A DNA stretch of 64,000 nt from Streptomyces sp. YPW6 (lineage in GTDB: Bacteria > Actinomycetota > Actinomycetes > Streptomycetales > Streptomycetaceae): positions 6,483,001 through 6,547,000 of the forward strand of contig NZ_CP076457.1 in NCBI RefSeq assembly GCF_018866325.1, written 5' to 3'. The position numbers and the translations under genes are program-made. The notes beneath the pieces were generated by a model. That model was not told where the DNA came from and did not search any database. It saw only the letters and a program-made list of their open reading frames with translations. Of this stretch, positions 59,985 through 64,000 are shown in pieces; positions within the stretch are counted from its first letter, which is position 1, and every line of letters starts with the position of its first letter.

Positions 59985-62825
59985 ATGACAGAGGACCTCT
60001 CACCAGCTGAGCGATACCAGGCATCCCGCGCCCGTGCGGCCGAGATGGCGACGGCCCTCGGGCCCTTCCGGGAGATGTACGACTTCGGCCTGGACCCGTT
60101 CCAGATCGAGGCCTGCCAGGCCCTGGAGGCGGGCAAGGGGGTGCTGGTCGCGGCGCCCACCGGATCGGGCAAGACGATCGTCGGCGAGTTCGCCGTGCAC
60201 CTGGCCCTGGAGCAGGGCCGCAAGTGCTTCTACACCACGCCGATCAAGGCGCTCTCGAACCAGAAGTACGCCGACCTGGTCAAGCGGTACGGCGCGGACA
60301 AGGTCGGTCTGCTGACCGGCGACAACAGCGTCAACTCCGAGGCGCCGGTGGTCGTGATGACCACCGAGGTCCTGCGGAACATGCTGTACGCGGGCTCCCA
60401 GTCGCTGTCCGGCCTCGGCTACGTGGTCATGGACGAGGTGCACTACCTCTCCGACCGTTTCCGGGGCGCGGTGTGGGAGGAAGTGATCATCCACCTCCCC
60501 GAGTCGGTGACGCTGGTCTCCCTCTCGGCGACCGTGTCCAACGCGGAGGAGTTCGGCGACTGGCTGGACACCGTGCGCGGCGACACCGAGGTCATCGTCT
60601 CCGAGCACCGGCCGGTGCCACTCTGGCAGCACGTGATGGCCGGACGCCGGATGTACGACCTCTTCGAGGAGGGGACCGACCACGGCGGCCGGGGCGCCGG
60701 ACGCCGCGAGGTCAACCCGGATCTGGTCCGGCTCGCCCGCCAGGAGAGCCAGAACACCTACAACCCCCGGGACCGCCGCCGGGGCAAGATGGTGCGCGAG
60801 GCCGACCGCGAACGCGAGCGCCGGCAGCGCGGCCGGATCTGGACGCCCGGCAGGCCCGAGGTCATCGACCGGCTGGACAACGAGGGGCTGCTCCCCGCGA
60901 TCACGTTCATCTTCAGCCGGGCGGGTTGCGAGGCCGCCGTCCAGCAGTGCCTGTACGCCGGACTCCGGCTCAACGACGAGGACAACCGCCGGCTGGTCCG
61001 CGAGATCGTCGAGGAGCGGACCGCGTCCATCCCCGGCGAGGACCTCCATGTCCTGGGCTACTACGAATGGCTCGAAGGGCTGGAACGGGGCATCGCCGCC
61101 CACCACGCGGGCATGCTGCCGACGTTCAAGGAGGTCGTCGAGGAGCTGTTCGTCCGGGGCCTGGTGAAGGCCGTCTTCGCCACCGAGACCCTGGCGCTCG
61201 GCATCAACATGCCCGCCCGCTCGGTGGTGCTGGAGAAGCTCGTCAAGTGGAACGGCGAGCAGCACGCCGACATCACCCCCGGCGAGTACACCCAGCTCAC
61301 CGGCCGGGCCGGACGCCGCGGCATCGACGTCGAGGGCCACGCGGTGGTCCTGTGGCAGCGCGGCCTCGACCCGACGGCGCTGGCCGGCCTCGCCGGGACG
61401 CGGACATATCCGCTGCGCTCCAGCTTCCGGCCCTCGTACAACATGGCGGTCAACCTGGTGCAGCAGTTCGGGCGGCACCGGTCGCGCGAGCTGCTGGAGA
61501 CCTCGTTCGCCCAGTTCCAGGCGGACAGGTCCGTCGTCGGTATCTCCCGGCAGGTGCAGCGCAACGAGGAGGGCCTCGAGGGCTACAAGGAGGGCATGAC
61601 CTGCCACCTGGGGGACTTCGAGGAGTACGCGCGGCTGCGGCGCGACCTGAAGGACCGGGAGACGGAGCTGGCCAAGCAGGGCGCGGCCCAGCGGCGGGCC
61701 GCGGCGGCCTCGTCCCTGGAGAAGCTGAAGCCCGGCGACGTCATCCACGTCCCGACGGGCAAGTTCGCGGGACTGGCGCTGGTGCTGGACCCGGGGCTGC
61801 CCGCCGGGCGGGCCAACGGGCACCGCGGCTTCGACCACCACGACGGGCCGCGGCCGCTGGTGCTGACGGCCGAGCGGCAGGTCAAGCGGCTGGCCTCGAT
61901 GGACTTCCCGGTGCCGGTCGAGGCGCTGGACCGGATGCGCGTTCCGAAGTCGTTCAACCCGCGCTCGCCGCAGTCCCGGCGTGATCTGGCCTCCGCACTG
62001 CGGTCCAAGGCTGGGCACATCGTGCCCGACCGGCACCGCAGGGGACGGGCGCCGGCCGCCGACGACCGCGAGATCGCCCGGCTGCGCACCGAGCTGCGCG
62101 CCCACCCCTGCCACGGGTGCGACGAGCGGGAGGACCACGCCCGGTGGGCCGAGCGCTACCACCGGCTGCAACGGGACACCCGGCAGCTGGAGAAGCGGAT
62201 CGAGGGGCGGACGAACACGATCGCCCGGACCTTCGACCGGATCGTCGCGCTCCTCACCGAGCTGGACTATCTCCGGGGCAACGAGGTCACCGCCAACGGG
62301 CGGCGGCTGGCCCGGCTCTACGGCGAGCTGGATCTGCTGGCCAGCGAGTGCCTGCGCGAGGGGGTCTGGGAGGGGCTCAACCCCGCCGAGCTCGCCGCGT
62401 GCGTCTCGGCCCTGGTCTACGAGGCGCGGCAGGCCGATGACGCGGTCGCGCCCAAGCTGCCGTCCGGGCCCGCCAAGGTCGCCATGGGCGAGATGGTGCG
62501 GATCTGGGGTCGGCTGGACGCACTGGAGGAGGACTTCAAGATCAACCAGGCGGAAGGGGTCGGGCAGCGCGAGCCCGATCTGGGCTTCGCCTGGGCGGTC
62601 TACATGTGGGCCTCCGGCCGGACGCTGGACGAGGTGCTGCGCGAGGCGGAGATGCCGGCGGGGGACTTCGTGCGGTGGTGCAAGCAGGTGATCGACGTGC
62701 TGGGGCAGATCGCCGCGGCGGCGCCCCGGGACGCGGGGGAGGGGGCCTCCAGCGTGGCGAAGAGCGCGCGCAAGGCGGTGGACGCCGTGCTGCGGGGCGT
62801 GGTGGCGTACAGCTCGGTGGGGTGA
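59985..62825 (+). CDS. Ski2-like DEAD/DEAH-box RNA helicase
   Basis: A 946-aa superfamily 2 helicase of the Ski2/Mtr4 type found in actinobacteria. Motif I APTGSGKT is at about residues 57-64, motif II DEVH at about 149-152, motif III SATVSNAEE follows, and motif VI QLTGRAGRRGID is near 437. A long C-terminal part (from about 600) includes an arch-like and a winged-helix/ratchet region with a CHGCDERE cysteine pair. It may act in RNA processing or decay. Confidence 0.92.
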   Translation: MTEDLSPAERYQASRARAAEMATALGPFREMYDFGLDPFQIEACQALEAGKGVLVAAPTGSGKTIVGEFAVHLALEQGRKCFYTTPIKALSNQKYADLVKRYGADKVGLLTGDNSVNSEAPVVVMTTEVLRNMLYAGSQSLSGLGYVVMDEVHYLSDRFRGAVWEEVIIHLPESVTLVSLSATVSNAEEFGDWLDTVRGDTEVIVSEHRPVPLWQHVMAGRRMYDLFEEGTDHGGRGAGRREVNPDLVRLARQESQNTYNPRDRRRGKMVREADRERERRQRGRIWTPGRPEVIDRLDNEGLLPAITFIFSRAGCEAAVQQCLYAGLRLNDEDNRRLVREIVEERTASIPGEDLHVLGYYEWLEGLERGIAAHHAGMLPTFKEVVEELFVRGLVKAVFATETLALGINMPARSVVLEKLVKWNGEQHADITPGEYTQLTGRAGRRGIDVEGHAVVLWQRGLDPTALAGLAGTRTYPLRSSFRPSYNMAVNLVQQFGRHRSRELLETSFAQFQADRSVVGISRQVQRNEEGLEGYKEGMTCHLGDFEEYARLRRDLKDRETELAKQGAAQRRAAAASSLEKLKPGDVIHVPTGKFAGLALVLDPGLPAGRANGHRGFDHHDGPRPLVLTAERQVKRLASMDFPVPVEALDRMRVPKSFNPRSPQSRRDLASALRSKAGHIVPDRHRRGRAPAADDREIARLRTELRAHPCHGCDEREDHARWAERYHRLQRDTRQLEKRIEGRTNTIARTFDRIVALLTELDYLRGNEVTANGRRLARLYGELDLLASECLREGVWEGLNPAELAACVSALVYEARQADDAVAPKLPSGPAKVAMGEMVRIWGRLDALEEDFKINQAEGVGQREPDLGFAWAVYMWASGRTLDEVLREAEMPAGDFVRWCKQVIDVLGQIAAAAPRDAGEGASSVAKSARKAVDAVLRGVVAYSSVG

Positions 62826-62900
62826 GCGGGGGCCTGGCGGGGAGCGGGGCGTCTGCGGCGGGCTCGTTCCGCCGCCCGCCCCCTCCGGGAACCGGGGAGC

Positions 62901-62954
62901 GGCCCCGGACCCCGCCCCTCAGGCACCGGAGGGGCGGGGAAGGGGGCCGGGGCC
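62901..62954. terminator. Nested hairpin between convergent helicase and SPW genes
   Basis: The inner 11-bp stem CCCCGCCCCTC/GAGGGGCGGGG (62910-62920 with 62929-62939) is nested within an outer 8-bp stem GGCCCCGG/CCGGGGCC (62901-62908 with 62947-62954). No T-run is present. Confidence 0.65.
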
Positions 62955-62965
62955 GACCGGGTCGG

Positions 62966-63403
62966 TCACGTGCTGCGGGTTCTCATCGCCGCTCCTGCGC
63001 AGACCATGCCCAGCAGGACCGTCAGTCCGCCGACGATGATGTTGTTGATCACGATTCCGGCGTCCGGGCTGGTGCCCACCACCCAGGTCGACACGATGAT
63101 CCACGCCCCGATGGCGCAGATCGCCCAGCTCAGGCCGTACATGCGCTCGGGCATCACGGTGAAGCCGAGAGCCAGTACCGCGATCGCGATACCCATCACC
63201 AGGTTGTGCGTGACCAGAGCCGGCTGGCTCGCCGTGAAGTGGAGCACCCACGGCGAAACGGCGCAGTAGAGGCCGACGAGGAACACCGGCGCGTCCACCA
63301 GCGCCACATCGCGGCCGCCCATCACGCGGTCGTACCGTGCACGCATCTCGGAGGCGTCGGGGTGGCCCGACAAGTCACTCCTCGCGTGTGAGACGTTGCT
63401 CAT
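62966..63403 (-). CDS. SPW repeat membrane protein
   Basis: A 145-aa membrane protein with four hydrophobic helices. The first pair contains the SPW motif (GLYCAVSPWVLHF), and the second pair contains the related TWVVG. Such proteins are small membrane proteins of unknown role. ATG 63403 has AAGGAGA upstream. The N-terminal 40 residues are polar and cytoplasmic. Confidence 0.87.
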   Translation of the reverse strand: MSNVSHARSDLSGHPDASEMRARYDRVMGGRDVALVDAPVFLVGLYCAVSPWVLHFTASQPALVTHNLVMGIAIAVLALGFTVMPERMYGLSWAICAIGAWIIVSTWVVGTSPDAGIVINNIIVGGLTVLLGMVCAGAAMRTRST

Positions 63404-63630
63404 GAGATTTCGTCTCCTTCGGTCCTGCGGGCCCCGCCGCCGTGCGGATGGATGCGGCAGGCACCCTTCTCTCTTCCTCTCCATGGTGCGCTTATCCGGT
63501 GCTTATGTGTACATTTCCGGCGATATTTTCGGTGGGATTCTCAGTCGGTCCCACCCGCGCACGACGAGGGGCGGACGGCCACGGTGCACGTGGCTGCCCG
63601 CCCCTCGTCGATGGGGGAACCGGTGGAGGA

Positions 63631-64000
63631 CTACTGCGGCGGCATCAGGACCGTGTCGACGATGTAGACCGTCGCGTTGGCGGTCTGGACGTTGCCGCAG
63701 ACGACCTTGGACGAGTCGTTCACGGTGTACTCCGTGCCCGAGCCGGCCGTCGTCAGCTTGCTCTTCTCCAGGGTGTCGAACGACCCCTTCTCCAGCTGCT
63801 GCGGCGTCAGCTTCTCGCCCACCACGTGGTAGGTGAGGACCTTCGTGAGCTCGGCCTTGTCGGCCAGCAGCGCGTCCAGGTCGGCCTTCGGGATCTTCGC
63901 GAAGGCGTCGTTGGTCGGGGCGAACACCGTGATGTTCTCGGCGTTGTTGAGCGTGTCGACCAGACCGGCCTGCTTCACGGCGGCCACCAGCGTCGACAGC
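63631..64000 (-). CDS. Fasciclin (FAS1) domain protein, 5' end beyond window
   Basis: The visible 122 residues cover most of one FAS1 domain: ITVFAPTNDAFAKIPKADLDALL matches the H1 region and VLTYHVVGEKLT the H2 region, ending TVYIVDTVLMPPQ. The frame stays open to the window edge, so an N-terminal part, probably with a signal peptide, is missing. FAS1 proteins are usually secreted or cell-surface adhesion modules. The gene follows the SPW gene on the same strand with a 227-bp gap. Confidence 0.9.
   Translation of the reverse strand, partial: LSTLVAAVKQAGLVDTLNNAENITVFAPTNDAFAKIPKADLDALLADKAELTKVLTYHVVGEKLTPQQLEKGSFDTLEKSKLTTAGSGTEYTVNDSSKVVCGNVQTANATVYIVDTVLMPPQ

Noticed and set aside
1..64000. 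CRISPR arrays, insertion sequences, prophage genes or secondary-metabolite core enzymes
   Set aside because: None of the translated frames shows Cas, transposase, integrase, phage structural, PKS or NRPS signatures, and no regularly spaced repeats were seen.

Overview
The window reads as a chromosomal-core stretch of a Streptomyces genome. The GC content is very high with strongly C/G-ending codons, and the region carries two chaplins (surface proteins of aerial hyphae), a mycothiol ligase gene, a complete Pup-proteasome locus, the gyl glycerol operon and a Tat locus. From memory, the gene order resembles the Streptomyces coelicolor region between tatC and gntP (about SCO1631 to SCO1680) read in the opposite direction. 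No insertion sequence, prophage, CRISPR array or integrated element was seen.

Layout: 1-6.5 kb holds a truncated gene, an APC amino-acid permease, a gluconate unit (gntP and gntK facing gntR), and a mycothiol-linked formaldehyde dehydrogenase overlapping a metallo-beta-lactamase-fold hydrolase. 6.5-9.1 kb holds an RluA-type pseudouridine synthase, tRNA-Leu(GAG) and an M20 peptidase. 9.1-10.6 kb holds the chaplins chpH and chpC. 10.6-18.2 kb holds small conserved actinobacterial genes: DUF5703, an acidic unknown, a degenerate RecD2-like protein broken by a frameshift and coupled to an aldo/keto reductase, an LLM-family oxidoreductase, a ferritin-like protein and CorA. 18.2-21.8 kb holds a four-gene block (histidine phosphatase, DUF3090, SCO1664-family kinase-like protein, mshC). 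21.9-26.1 kb holds a secreted GH31 glycosidase and a PAC2 protein. 26.3-31.5 kb holds the glycerol operon glpF-glpK-glpD with its IclR-type regulator gylR. 31.7-36.1 kb holds metH and a HAD phosphatase. 36.4-43.2 kb holds an orphan peptide-type binding lipoprotein, a NarL-type response regulator, a RecB-like nuclease, a CBS-tailed site-2 protease, trmI, a secreted unknown and a P450-type ferredoxin.

43.4-56.8 kb is the Pup-proteasome locus: arc/mpa, dop, pup, prcB, prcA, then a LacI regulator facing an MFS permease, then pafA, two FKBP isomerases and the WYL activators pafB and pafC. 56.8-59.9 kb holds a zinc-ribbon protein, a small membrane protein, tatA, tatC and a lipid kinase. 60-62.8 kb holds a Ski2-like helicase. 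The window ends with an SPW-repeat membrane protein and a truncated fasciclin-domain gene.

How the genes work together: arc, dop, pup, prcBA and pafA make a full tagging-degradation cycle. Pup ends in Gln, so Dop must deamidate it before PafA can ligate it; Arc carries the C-terminal QYL docking motif; PrcB has a 53-residue propeptide ending before Thr54. GlpF, GlpK and GlpD take glycerol to dihydroxyacetone phosphate under GylR, and similar dyads lie upstream of both glpF and gylR. The most promising under-described items are the degenerate RecD2-like protein, the kinase-like/DUF3090/phosphomutase trio next to mshC, the 10-mer shared by the pup and prcB promoter regions (9 of its bases also upstream of arc), and a recurrent leaderless-promoter layout. 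No wholly new multi-gene system could be demonstrated from sequence alone.
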